Below, one piece after another: positions 1-10,528 of a stretch of 64,000 bases of DNA; within the stretch, counting starts at the first letter, position 1, and every line of letters begins with the position of its first letter. Below the pieces are notes generated by a model. It had not been told where the DNA came from. It searched no databases and saw only the letters and a list, made by a program, of their open reading frames with translations. The position numbers and the translations under genes were made by a program. This DNA comes from Cocos nucifera. Lineage: Eukaryota; Streptophyta; Magnoliopsida; Arecales; Arecaceae. Location of the stretch: NCBI GenBank assembly GCA_006176705.1, contig QRFJ01000490.1:930001-994000 (forward strand), in the 5' to 3' direction.

Positions 1-823
1 TCTGGAGGGTCTTTTTTATAGGCGGAGCTTGATGGTGACAGTTATAGCCGCGTGGTGGTGGGCCGCTCGAGGTTCGACGAAGTCAGTCCTTAGGGGAGGG
101 CACGGTCTACAGCACCACCTGCAATGGATTGACGGTGACAGCCATCGCCGCTTGGTAGTAGGTCACTGTCGCCTATGGTAGACTGATGGTGACCGTTCGT
201 CCAGCTTTAATAGCCATGGCTCTCAGAAAGTAGGCATTGATTAGACTTCAGCATATATCGATCCCGAAGGAGTTTGAACTTTCAAAGAGGAAACTCAGAA
301 GGAGTTCGGCTCCCGTAGGCATCTGGCTGGAGGTGTGCAGCTAAGGCTCGATCGTTGGAAAGTTTGGAAGAAGCTCGTCCGATCGAAGGAGATGTCTGGG
401 AGGAGTCTGGCTCCTGAAGAAGTCAGGTCGAAGGGGATGTCTGGAGGAAGTTCGGCTCTTGCAGGCATCTGGCTAGAAGGGCATGGAGAGAGTTCAGCAC
501 TCGCAAGAGTCCGACTGAAGCTCGCCGCTGAGGGGTTCGACTAAAGCCCGGTCGCTAGGAGTCCAAGGAGCTCGATCGCTAAGCAGTTCGATCGACTGAA
601 TGGGTTCGAAGGAGCTCGACCGCTAAGCAGTTCGACTGGCTGAATGGGTTCGAGGGAGCTCGGCCGCTGGGAGTTCGAGGAGCTCGATTGCTAAGCAGTT
701 TGGCCGATTGAACGAGTTTGAAGGAGCTCGACCGGCTGAAGGAGTAAGCTCTTCCATGGCTACTGGTCGCATTAGACTGAGCATCGAACTGGACTTCAGT
801 AGGGGCGAGGTTTATCCCCAACA
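1..823 (-). repeat. Element A 3' LTR (partial, cut by window start)
   Basis: Base 1 aligns with base 4350 in the right LTR, and the match runs to the terminal CCAACA at 818-823. About the first 230 bp of this copy (by the right LTR) lie outside the window. The LTR contains degenerate sub-repeats built on GGAGCTCGACCGCTAAGCAG (about 545-745), also present in the right LTR. Short open frames here are chance products. Confidence 0.85.
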
Positions 824-840
824 ATAGCCCCCTCACTTTC
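824..840 (-). other. Polypurine tract of element A
   Basis: Read on the minus strand this is a purine-rich run with GAAAGTGAGGGGG, directly next to the LTR end at 823. This is the position and composition expected of the plus-strand priming site, and it fixes the orientation of the element as minus. Confidence 0.75.
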
Positions 841-929
841 GAGTTTGAAACTTGAAGGAAGGGAGTGTAGAAAAGGTGACTGCCAAAGTCTTCTTCTGGG
901 CTCCGTGCTGGTTCAGGTCGAAGCTCAGG

Positions 930-2180
930 GAAGATCTCATCTCTAGCTAAAGTTGATGTTGATGTTGAAGCCCGAAGGAGATCTGATCTCCAACCGAGGT
1001 CGAAGTAGATCTCATCTCATGCGATCGAGGTCGGAGGTTGAGATCCTCCGGGGGGTGATATTGTCTTCATCAGCTGAGGCTGACTCATGGGAGATCTCTT
1101 CTCCTATAGTCATGGTTAACATAGATGCTCAGTAGAGATCTGATCTCTGGCTGAAGTCGACGCGGTCGCTTGGGAGAGATCTTCTCTGGCCGAGGTTGGC
1201 TCGGGCGCTCGGGAGAGATCTTATCTCTAGCCTAGGTTATCGCGGGCTGAGGTTGTCACGGTCACTCGAGAGAGACCTTATCTTTGGCCGAGGTTGATGT
1301 CTCCTACAGTCGAGGTTGCCTTAGGGAAGATCTTATCTCCTGCTGCCAAAGTTAGCCCGGACCCTCGAAGGAGATCTTATCTCCTATAGTCGAGGTTGAA
1401 GCGATCGTTTGGGGAGATCTTATCTCCTACGACCGACGCTCGAAGGAGATCTTATCTCCTGCGATCGAGGTCGATGGCCAAGTTTGCCTCGGAGGAGATC
1501 TTATCTCCTGCTGTTGAAGTTGGCCCAGACTCGGGAGATCTTATCTCCTGCAGCCGAGATTGTCTTAGGAGAGATCTTATCTCCAGTAGTCGAGGTTGAC
1601 GTGGACCTTCGGGGGAGATCTTATCTCCTACAGTCGAGGTTTCCTCGAGAGAGATCTTATCTCTGGTCGAGGTTGTCTCAATCGATTGCTCGAAAGAGAT
1701 CTTATCTCTAGTTAAGGTTGTCCACGGTCGCTCGGGAGAGATCTTATCTCTAGCTGAGGTTGGCGCGGTCGCTCGAGAGAGATCTTATCTTTGGCCGAGG
1801 TTGTCTCAGTCGCTTGGAAGAGATCTTATCTCTAGCCGAGGTTGAGGCAGTCGCTCGAGAGAGATCTTATCTCTAGCCGAGGTTGTCCATGATCGCTTGG
1901 GAGAGATCTTATCTCTGGCCGAGGTCATCTCGATCGCTCGAGAGAGATCTTATCTCTAGCCGAGGTTGTCACGATCGCTCGGGAGAGATCTTATCTCTAG
2001 TCGAGGAGAGATCTTATCTCTAATCGAGGTTGGCTCAGTCGCTCGGGAGAGATCTTATCTCTAGTTGAGGTTGGCTCGATCGCTCGGAAGGTTGATGCGG
2101 TCGCTCGGGAGAGATCTTATCTCTGATCGAGATTGTCTCGGTCGCTTGGGAGAGATCTTATCTTTGGCCGAGGTTGTAGG
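930..2180. repeat. Tandem array of about 41-bp units with a GAGAT-CTT-ATCTC core
   Basis: About 30 copies of a unit of about 41 bp, each centred on GAGATCTTATCTC, an inverted repeat with 5-bp arms and a 3-bp centre. The part from about 1210 to 2160 is the more regular; units before 1130 are degenerate. The spacers share a GTCGAGGTTG-like core followed by a GTCGCTCGG-like segment. No open frame runs through the array on either strand, so it is non-coding interior of element A. Arrays of this sort are known in non-autonomous gypsy elements of plants; this unit I do not recognise. Confidence 0.85.
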
Positions 2181-2419
2181 TTTTTGACCTGCCCGTGTTA
2201 GGATGAGGTTCTCCTCCTATTTCTAACACGACGACTATTAACTGCTTCTTTCCCTGTCATCATATAGTTTTCGCGCCTAGAAACAATATTATCGAAAGCA
2301 AAGAATTTTATTGAAAGAAAGTTACTAGCAATGCATTCCCAAATTCTGTGTGTTTTAGGGTCCTGGTAGCGTTGTTCCTCCGCATTTCTTCAGGCGGATG
2401 ATCTTTTCTATCTCATGCT

Positions 2420-2934
2420 GGCCTCCTCAATTTGGTGCATGCTTCTCTTGGCTCTAACGCTAGGAGGTGACGAATCGTCGATGTGCCAAGCTTCTCCCAA
2501 GGGTAACATTGATGACGCTGTGAGGTGGCTGACCTTTTCGTTTTTGGTTATGGCAGCACCATTGGCCGATCTTCTCCTACTTCAGGCTAGCATCGAAGAA
2601 ATTTACCCAGCCGCCCCTTTTTGATGAGCTCCTTAATTTTGTCTCAAAGCTGGATGCATTCCTTAGTGTCGTGGCCGTGGTCGCGATGGTAGAGGTAGTA
2701 CTTGCTTCGATCGTGCTTGTTTGGGAGAAACCGTAATCCTTCTGGTCTTGGCGGTTGGTTCTTAACTTTGGTGAGAATTTGAGTTAGAGAAGCGTTGAGG
2801 GCGGCATAGTCATGGAACCTTTCGGGAGTTAAAGGACTTCTTCGCGCCCTTCTGTTGGGGCTTCCTTGGTGGCGAGCTTGAAAAGTTTGGGCCTTGCTTG
2901 CGCTGGGGAGGTCGTAAGCGCGGTCGAACTTCAT
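2420..2934 (-). pseudogene. gag remnant of element A (Ty3/gypsy)
   Basis: A 96-codon open frame (2934-2644) matches the C-terminal part of a plant Ty3/gypsy gag. It contains the segment FHDYAALNASLTQIL and then a histidine-rich motif YHRDHGHDTKECIQL, which these proteins carry in place of a standard zinc knuckle. After the first stop the same frame continues with gag-like sequence (DKIKELIKKGRLGKFL) down to about 2420, with further stops. The N-terminal capsid half of gag is not recognisable; repeat array 2 lies in its place. The product would be a nucleic-acid-binding fragment of the particle protein. Non-functional as it stands. Confidence 0.75.
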
Positions 2935-3650
2935 TCCATCCTCTTGTTAAACTGAGAGAACTTCATGCCCCTTTGTTGGGGCTTCCTTGATAGCGAGCTC
3001 GAGGTGAAGTTCAGCCTCACTTGTGCTGGGGAGGTCGTGGATGCGGCCGAACTTCATTCCGCCTCCTTGCGAAACCTTCTGCAGGAGAAGTTCATGGTTC
3101 TTTATCCGAACTTCCTTGATGACGAGCTCGAGAGGGAGTTTGGTTTCGCTTGCACCGAACTTCATTCCACTTTCCCGTGAAACCCTTCGTGGGGGATCTT
3201 CATGCTTCTTTGTCCGAACTTCCTTGATGACGAGCTTGAGGGGGGTTCGGTTCCGCTTGCGCCGAACTTCATTCTGCTCTTTCGCAAAACCCTCCATGGA
3301 GGAACTTCATGCTTCTTTGTCCGAACTTTCTTGAAGACGAGCTCGAGTGGGAGCTCGGCTTTGCTTGCCCGAACTTCTTTCCGCTTTCCCACGAAACCTT
3401 CCATGGGAGAACTTCATGCTTCTTTGTCTGGACTTCCTTGATGATGAGCTCGAGGGGTAGCTCGACTTTGCTTGCTCGAACTTCATTCCACCTCCTGCGA
3501 ATTCTTTGTAGGGGGTTTCGTTGATGACATACTCGAGGGAGAGTTCGGCCTTGCCTACGTTGAACTTCACTCCATCCTCCTGTGAAGCTTTTGTCGGGAG
3601 GAGTTCATGCTCCTTTGTCGGGGCTTCCTTGATGGTGAGCTCGAGGGAGA
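2850..3650 (-). repeat. Array of about 108-bp units derived from gag coding sequence
   Basis: The segment CTTCCTTGATGACGAGCTCGA recurs, with changes, near 2859, 2980, 3110, 3219, 3326, 3431, 3513 and 3622, spaced about 82-130 bp apart and often close to 108 bp, a whole number of codons. On the minus strand the units keep a recurring peptide pattern (GMKFG... then LELVIKEVRTK...), and the last unit runs into the gag remnant, whose start (GMKFDRAYDLPSAS) resembles a unit. I infer repeated local duplication of a gag segment, followed by frameshifts. The overlapping plus-strand frames are shadows. Confidence 0.7.
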
Positions 3651-4097
3651 GTTCGGCCTTGCTTGCACTGTCGAACTTTGTTTCGATTTTGTAGAAAAAC
3701 TTCTGCTCTCCATTTCTCCTTCTTTAGGGCGATTGGTATGCCCGAATGCTCTTCCTTAAGGTCGGTTCCTCGCATCCTCTTGGCAGGTTTGCTGGCAAAG
3801 TCCCTATCAGAGGTTGTCACACGGCCAGCATCATCTCGGTGGGGCCACGAACCTGACTAGTAGGTTGAACTGCTTAACATCTACGGTGGCTTCGTGTGGA
3901 ACCTAGGCTGCCGAGACTGAAATGAGAGCAGATGGACCTGGCACGTAGGCTGTCGATCGCCAAGTCGGAGCTCTCCTGGGAGGCATTTTCTCTTCGAGAA
4001 AGAACTCTAGTGAGGAAGAAGAGAGATCTCCAGAGAGGGAAGAGAGAAATCATCGTCGAGCACTCCTTTAAGAATAAGCGAACCTCGGAGGTTCGTG
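3651..4097 (-). other. Element A leader region, no gene seen
   Basis: This is sequence between the primer-binding site and the repeat array, on the minus strand the untranslated leader of the element. Short open frames here have no recognisable protein pattern. Confidence 0.5.
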
Positions 4098-4114
4098 CCC
4101 TTCCTCTAGCGCCA
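4098..4114 (-). other. Primer-binding site of element A
   Basis: On the minus strand it reads TGGCGCTAGAGGAAGGG, starting with the TGG expected for pairing to the CCA end of a tRNA, three bases from the LTR boundary. This type of site is common in plant Ty3/gypsy elements. I did not assign the tRNA. Confidence 0.7.
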
Positions 4115-4117
4115 ATC

Positions 4118-5212
4118 TGTTGGTGCAGAAATTGATCATCATCGAAATTAGCTGGAGCGGTGGTGGATGAGGTTGCCGTCGGGACCTATAAAATAAAGTT
4201 TCATCTGGAGCTGGTGGGGGGTGGCTCCAGCAGGACCCTCCGATGATCAAGTCAGCTCTGGCCAATAGGAATGGAGTGCTCGGAAATGAGTTCCACAGAG
4301 CTTAGAGAAGAAAAGAAGAGCTTAGAGCTTAAAAATTAGAGTTAGCGTATCTGGAGGATTCTTTTTATAGGTGGAGCTTGATGGTGACAATCGCAGCCAC
4401 GTGGTGGCGGGTCACTTGAGGTTCGACGAAGTCAGTCCTAAGGGGAGGGCGCGGTCTGCAGCACCATCTGCAATGGATTGACGGTGATAGCCATCACCGC
4501 CTGGTAGTGGATTGTTGTTGCCTGTGGCAGACTGATGGTGACCGTTCGTCCAGCTTTAATAGCCATGGCTCTCAAAAAGCAAGCATTGATTGGACTTTGG
4601 CATATATCAATCCCGAAGGAGTTCGAACTCCTGAAGAGGAAGCTCGGAAGGAGTTCGACTCCCGTAGGCATCTGGCTGGAGGTGTGTAGCTAAGGCTTGG
4701 TCGCTGGAGAGTTCGGAAGGAGCTCGTCCGATCGAAGGAGATGTCTAGGAGAAGTTCGGCTCCTGAAGAAGTCAGGCCGAAGGAGATGTCTGGAGGGAGT
4801 TCGGCTCTTGCAGGCGTCTGACTGAAAGGGCGCGGAGAGAGTTTGGCACTCACGAAAGTCTGACTGAAGCTCACCGTCGAGGGTTTTGACTAAAGCCTGA
4901 CCGCTGGGAGTCCAAGGAGCTCGATCGCTAAGCAGTTCGGCCGACTGAATAGGTTCGAAGGAGCTCGACCGCTGGGAGTCCAAGGAGCTCGACCGCTAAG
5001 CAGTTCGACCGACTGAATGGGTTCGAAGGAGCTCGACTGCTAGGAGTTTGAGGAGCTCGACTGCTAAGCAGTTTGATCGACTGAACGGATTTGAAGGAGC
5101 TCGACCACTGAGGAGCTCGATCGGCTAAAGGGGTAAGCTCTTCCGCGGCTACTGATCGCATTAGGCTGAGCATCGAACTGGACTTTGGCAGGAGAAGGGT
5201 TTATCCCCAATA
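4118..5212 (-). repeat. Element A 5' LTR (complete, 1,095 bp)
   Basis: Starts TGTTGG and ends CCAATA, where the other copy has CCAACA, so the terminal CA has decayed. It aligns with 1-823 over its right part with scattered substitutions and small indels. The GGAGCTCGACCGCTAAGCAG sub-repeats recur at about 4905-5130. Confidence 0.85.
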
Positions 5213-5701
5213 ATAGACAATACTTAATTCTCTTAATTAAGTTTTTAGACTGATGAATTGGGGTTCAGCATTTTAAAAATAATTTTTAAATTTTAAAAGA
5301 GTTTTATTTTCTATTCACTAAATGGGTTGACTCATTTCACAAATGGATCAACATATTGCTAGTTTTAAATAGAAAATAAAATATAATAAAAATTAAATCA
5401 TGAATTATCTTTTAGATCTAATCTAAATACATTCATGTTTAACTTTTTAATTAAAATAATTTTAATTATAAAGATCCTTTCACTATTCATCTTAACAAAT
5501 GAGTTCATAGTGGCACCCCTAGCGCCATAAGGGATCCCCACTGAATGGGAGGAGATGGCCTTTAAATCATACTTGTCCCTTATAACTAGATGGCTTGGTG
5601 GCTCATTCATCCTCGATTACTAAGTTATCTGGATCTAATATATTGAATATATAAATATTTAATTTTCTAATTAATATATTAGAACATGTCAAGCAACCCT
5701 T

Positions 5702-5713
5702 GTTCTGGTACCA
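5702..5713 (-). other. Primer-binding site of element Z (tRNA-iMet type, mutated)
   Basis: The minus strand reads TGGTACCAGAAC, against the copia consensus TGGTATCAGAGC that pairs with initiator tRNA-Met. It lies one base from the LTR start at 5715. Confidence 0.7.
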
Positions 5714-5714
5714 T

Positions 5715-8549
5715 TGTAGGAAATCGCATAGGATTTTTAGCATGCTTTTTGAAACTTTTTTCAAAAGTTTATTATAGCAAAAGTAAATATTATTTTAAAA
5801 TTAATACTAAGCATGCATTGATCATATCAGAAATCCTACATCTAGATCTAGACATGTTAATATGTAATAGAAAATTAAATGCATAAGATTAGTAAATCAT
5901 ATCAACTAACCTACTCGTGTTCAGAACACGATACCTATGCATGAATAGCTGATCTCCATGATCTGAATCTACCAAAAGAAGATCTGGCATCATGCTATAG
6001 CCGCACACTTATCCGACCTCTATGGTTGGTCCACATAGAGTTTTTGGTCCCAACCAGCTCCAATGGAGTGCTAGCTCCTCGCTGAAAACTTCGACGACTG
6101 ATCTCGATTGATCCAATTGATCATCTTTTTTTTGATCTTTCAGATGCTCCAAAATATTAGAACATAAAATTTAGAGGATGATTAGAAGCTTTATCAAGTT
6201 AGGTGGTGATCGAGCCCTCACAACACTCAATCTCTCCAACCGAACCTAGAGTCCCAACTCTAGGGTTTCACACACCTAAAAAATCCTAATGCCCAGAAAT
6301 GCACTCACGCCCTTTCTCTTTTGAATTTTCTCATGAAACAAATTTTAACGATAGATGGACTTTCCTATCTATGCACACCTCACTCAAATCTCATCTTAAG
6401 TGGGTGACCAAAAGATAGAAAATCAAAATATGCGTGAGAGGATAAAGTGGCACAGGAAAAATCCTACTTTGACTTTTCTCACCCTAGAACTTGCCCCCCA
6501 ACAAGTTTTCTCTCTCTAAGAAACTCTCCCATGCACATCTTAGATTCCTCATGCTCATCCCATGCATGCCCAGAGAAAAAATCTTTTTAAAAAATGTGAC
6601 ACAGTGGGAAAAATGCATGGATAAAGGAGGCTAGTGGGTTTTAACCATCTCCACTTGAATTCAAAATTCAAGTGTATTCCTCATCCAAATCCATCACCCC
6701 CTAAAGTGATTGATGCATAGAAGGACTCTCCTTCTATGCACCCATACCTGGAAATGCACAAAATAATGTGCATCAAAATATAAGGAGGCATGGAGAAAAG
6801 GATAAGAACAAGGAAGTTGAAATTGTTTCAACCTTCAACCAACTTATATTCAAAACTTCAAGTAATTCAAATTTGATCCAATATTTGGACTAGGTCAAAG
6901 GTAGAAAGAGGAGAGGCACACAATCACATTTCTAGAGTGGGAAACCTCATGCAAATTTAAAATTTGCATGAGAGATGACTTGGTCAAAGCTTCATGGCGT
7001 AGGGAGAAAGGAAGTTCAAAATTCAAACTTTTGACTTAGTCCAAATTGGTTTCTACTAAACCAATTAATCTAAACCCAATTAGACTAAGTCAAACCCAAC
7101 TAAATTAGGCTAAACCCAATCTAATAAAATTTTAATCAAATTAGAAATTAATTAGGTCCAGCTTTTGATCAAATTAGGGTCAAATCTCCCATAGCGATTA
7201 GGTCATCTCATGACCTTATTGGGTCAAATCCAATCGAATCAAGTTCAATCGAACTTGATCAAATCCTCATCACTCAATCAAATTAAGCTAATCAGTAATC
7301 AAATTTCTAATTAATCATTCAATAAATATAGAGTCCTAATCGAGTAGGTGTCTGGGTAATAGTGTCCCATCAACATGAAATCTTGAAGAGTCCCAAACCA
7401 GTGGGACTCTTGAACCTAGTGTTCCAAATGAATGAAACTCATAATCATAGAGTCCCAGACTAGTGGGACTCTTGATTTGAGAGTCCTAGATGAATAGAAC
7501 TTAGAGTTTCAGTCCTGTGGGATCCACAAAGATAGAGTCCTAATCCAGTAAAACTCTTGGTTATAGAGTTTCAGTCCAGTGGAACTCTTGACCATAGAGT
7601 CTTAGACTATTGAGACTCTTGATTAGCCATCAGATCAGGTAGAAACTCCTATTGTGTATGAGTCCATATGTTCAAATCCTAAGTCGATAGTATAAAAACT
7701 AATTTTTTATACCAATCGATGTGACCATCTAGTAATGGTACCCGATATTTGGATACATTGAATAGTCATAATGCAACATCGATGAACCTATGGCATATGA
7801 TTACCGTATAATTTATCCCCTTGATCTCAATGCTCAAAAGATAACCTAAGGTTTAACTATCAATCCTGAAAAATCATCTACATTGTATTTCAAAATTTAG
7901 TATCCATCGAATGGACCAACCTGGCTGAGGGTTTGCTAAATTAAAATATTGTGATGCACTTGCTCCAACACTTGGAGGGGTCAATCCCATCTTGACTCAT
8001 ACACCGACTTCATAAGTACTTGATTGCATCCAGTAGCCTTCCATCACTAAATTAGAAATTCAGATAGTTCAGTACCTAAGTGTAGTAAATTGCTTACAAT
8101 TTACCATGGTGATCTCAGGTCTAAGGGACACTTATACCCATATCATTTGCAAGCAACTGTTGACAACAGAGAGCTCCATAGTTGGATCACGTTTAGTGAA
8201 TTGTACCTCTATACTTCATCTGCATGTCATCATAGTATCTCCATACTTCTTGGTTAAGAGGACAACCAACACTTATGGCACACAACAACCTACACTCGAT
8301 ACATTATCGTCCTAGGTAACAATGAATCATTTGGTCGCGAACTAGTTTAAAGACTAAATAACAAATCCTCCTTTGTCGAGTCTAAATAGTCCTTAGGACT
8401 TCATCACAGAAGAGTTCATTATAGAAAGTTACACAAAAATGATGAAATACCAAAATAATAATTTTATTTATTTAAAATTTAAGTATAAATTATATTTTGC
8501 TCAACCATTTATAATCTAGATAATTGGCTTTAGTATATATTTTTGAACA
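5715..8549 (-). repeat. Element Z 5' LTR (about 2.8 kb)
   Basis: Begins TGTAGGAAATCG next to the primer-binding site and ends TTTTGAACA where Y sequence resumes. It is alignable at intervals with the Z2 LTR (46859-49439), which has the same order of parts, including the hairpin minisatellite and the block near 7980-8400 resembling 48860-49310. No protein-coding sequence is supported; small frames such as 8106-8315 are chance. Confidence 0.8.
7331..7625. repeat. Minisatellite of hairpin-forming units of about 30 bp in the Z LTR
   Basis: About ten units, each starting near GAGTCCCA or GAGTTTCA and ending near GGGACTC or GGAACTC followed by TTGA. At 7388-7409 and 7450-7471 the arms are exact (GAGTCCCA, 6-nt centre, TGGGACTC). 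The Z2 LTR has the matching array at 48121-48500. Confidence 0.8.
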
Positions 8550-10015
8550 ACTCACTCATTAGTGACTATGTCGATGCTATAGTTATGTGAGTAGTTCTTT
8601 GACCTGTGGTGTTTCGATTGCTCATAGTGGAGTTGCTATAATTTGATGACATATAAACATGATCCCTAGCCATTCGAAGCCTTGCGGTGTTCGTTGGCTG
8701 TAGTAGATTCACTATAGGAGTAGGGTGTGTACTTATAAGGCATATATCGATCTTAATAGTTGAGGAGTAGTCCTATGTAACCTAAGAGGCTGAGTCCTTA
8801 AATCTATAGCCATAGTAGTGATTATGGAAAGAAGTTTCCACGAAATTCATGATTGGACTCAAGCTAATTATGTCTTGTATATGATAGATGTTTAGGTTTT
8901 GATGAGTTTTCATGACCAGTATCCTGTTGGGACTCTCGATAGAATAACTTGATCATACGGTAACTACATCTAGGAGTTCATCTTTTTGTTCTACTGAGTT
9001 ATCACTATATGCTGCTAGGCATCACTAGTGGATTGTGAAAACTCACTAGTATCATTTTCAGATCAACGATCCTTGTTAGGATGAGTTAGAATTGTTCCAG
9101 CCTATTGAAAGATATTTTAATGATTCTGTGATGAAGATCACGGTATGTCTCACTATCAGATAGAATAGAATCTTAGGGGTCACATACAAAAGAAGCATGT
9201 CCTGATCAACGGCCTGAATCATAATAAAATTATCAATTGGATGGATGATTTGAATTAATTTGTAAGAGTTATAAATTTAGCAACTGCTAATTATTAGCAC
9301 GAGGGACTTAATTGAAAGTGTTGCAATTCAATTGGATCTGATTAAATTATGGATCACGTTTTAATTAATTTAAATAAGATTTAATTTAATTAAACTTGAA
9401 TTAATAAGGTTAATTGAGTTTAATTATCTAAGTTGGACTTGGATTTCAGTCTTGATTTAATCAAGTTTGATAGTCTTTTCAAATTTGATTCAAATCAGGC
9501 TCGAATTGGATTCAGATTGAACCCAAATTAGACCCAATTGATCTTGACCACCTAAGCCTAGGTTCTCTAGGCTTCTCTCTCTTATTTGACCAACCAAATC
9601 AGGAGTGCGGCATTAGAAATCATGCTGGATGCTCTTCTTGCACATATGAAGAAAAGATGTAGGCACTTCCATTCTTCTTTTGGATAAGAACTAATCCAAT
9701 TCAAATTCAAATTGAATTGGATAAATTCTTATCTGATTAAGATGTTGGTTGTGGCATGGAAGTGGAGTTTTAGTTTTGCGCGATGAAACATAAGAGGGAG
9801 GGCATGTATGCATGAGGTTTGTTAAGAGATTTTTCTTTCTTGCCACACCAACCACCCCAACACCTCTCCTCTCCTTTCTTACACATCCCAACATCAAACT
9901 AACTTACTCTCTAGATCTGATCTGAGAGATTAGGGAGTTAATGAGGACATGAGACATTTATTTTGTGCAACAAAATATATGAGAAAAGGGTGGGCATGCG
10001 TTATAAGGAGTTAAT
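8550..10015 (+). repeat. Element Y 5' LTR, piece 1
   Basis: Aligns with about 44324-45790 of the 3' LTR. It starts where Z ends and stops at the CACTA insertion. A short inverted repeat, ATCCAATTCAA / TTGAATTGGAT with a 7-nt centre, lies at about 9693-9721 and recurs in the 3' LTR at about 45468-45496. The minus-strand frame at 9691-9897 and its partner at 45465-45671 are similar only because the LTRs are. Confidence 0.85.
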
Positions 10016-10370
10016 CACTACTATAGAAAAGGGCTACTATAGTGGTTCATAACCACTGTCGTAGACTAAAAAATCATTGCTATAAGCTACCACAACTATT
10101 AGTTAACCATTGTCATAGCAGCCATCATCGTAGATCTATAGCAATAATTTTTATAGCAATTACAGAAATCATTGCCATAGAAGCTATGGCAGTGATTTGC
10201 GAAACACTGCCATAGCTAATCTATGGCAGCGGTTACAAAACTACTGCCATAAGTCTAATGTAGCAGTTTTATCACCACTGCCATAGGTTATGGCAGTGGT
10301 TGGTATGTATTCTATGGTAGCATTTGACACGACTACGACAGTAGTTTTGCAACCACTGCCATAGCTTTTG
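10016..10370. repeat. CACTA left terminal and sub-terminal repeats
   Basis: The terminal CACTACTA is followed by about a dozen forward and reverse copies of the sub-terminal motif (CTATGGCAGTGGTT and AACCACTGCCATAG). This is the usual structure of CACTA ends. 10371-10528 that follows is AT-rich and shows nothing else. Confidence 0.8.
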
Positions 10371-10528
10371 AATAATTAAAAATATATAATTTTTTTAATT
10401 TTTTATTTTTTATCTAATAAATGTAGTTCAATATATAACATAAGAAAATATAATAAATATAAGAATATTTTTAAAATACTTAAGTTTTATTACTGAATAA
10501 AATTTATTATAATATTTAAAAAAATACA

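Larger units (their letters stand above)
1..5212 (-). mobile_element. Element A: non-autonomous Ty3/gypsy-type LTR retrotransposon with tandem-repeat interior
   Basis: Two direct repeats, 1-823 and 4118-5212, flank about 3.3 kb. The LTR ends are TGTTGG and CCAACA (CCAATA in the right copy). A polypurine tract read on the minus strand lies just inside the left LTR, and a primer-binding site read on the minus strand lies just inside the right LTR, so the element is on the minus strand. The interior holds a gag remnant and two tandem arrays but no recognisable protease, reverse transcriptase, RNase H or integrase, so it must have moved using enzymes from another element. The gag type suggests the Tat-like, non-chromovirus branch of Ty3/gypsy. 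Because it ends in the leader of copia Z, I infer that A inserted into Z. The left end lies outside the window, so its duplication cannot be checked. Confidence 0.85.
5213..8549 (-). mobile_element. Element Z: Ty1/copia element, 5' end only (leader, PBS, LTR)
   Basis: Reading on the minus strand, an LTR (8549-5715) is followed by a primer-binding site and about 490 bp of leader, then cut by element A. The leader matches the leader of Z2: the stretch near 5222-5390 resembles 54600-54830, including the shared GGGGTTCAGCATTTTAAAAA. The rest of Z lies beyond the left edge. It joins Y sequence at 8549/8550, inside what should be a continuous Y LTR, so Z inserted into that LTR; the duplicated bases on this side would be ACTCA. 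No coding sequence of Z is in the window. Confidence 0.8.

Noticed and set aside
1125..2180. Regular short repeats with palindromic core, CRISPR-like at first sight
   Set aside because: Spacers are themselves repeats of one another, the array lies inside a plant retrotransposon, and no cas genes exist. It is a tandem array.
9691..9897. Similar frames at 9691-9897 and 45465-45671 suggesting a conserved small gene
   Set aside because: These are the same place in the two LTRs of Y; similarity is due to LTR duplication, with no sign of codon constraint that I can see.
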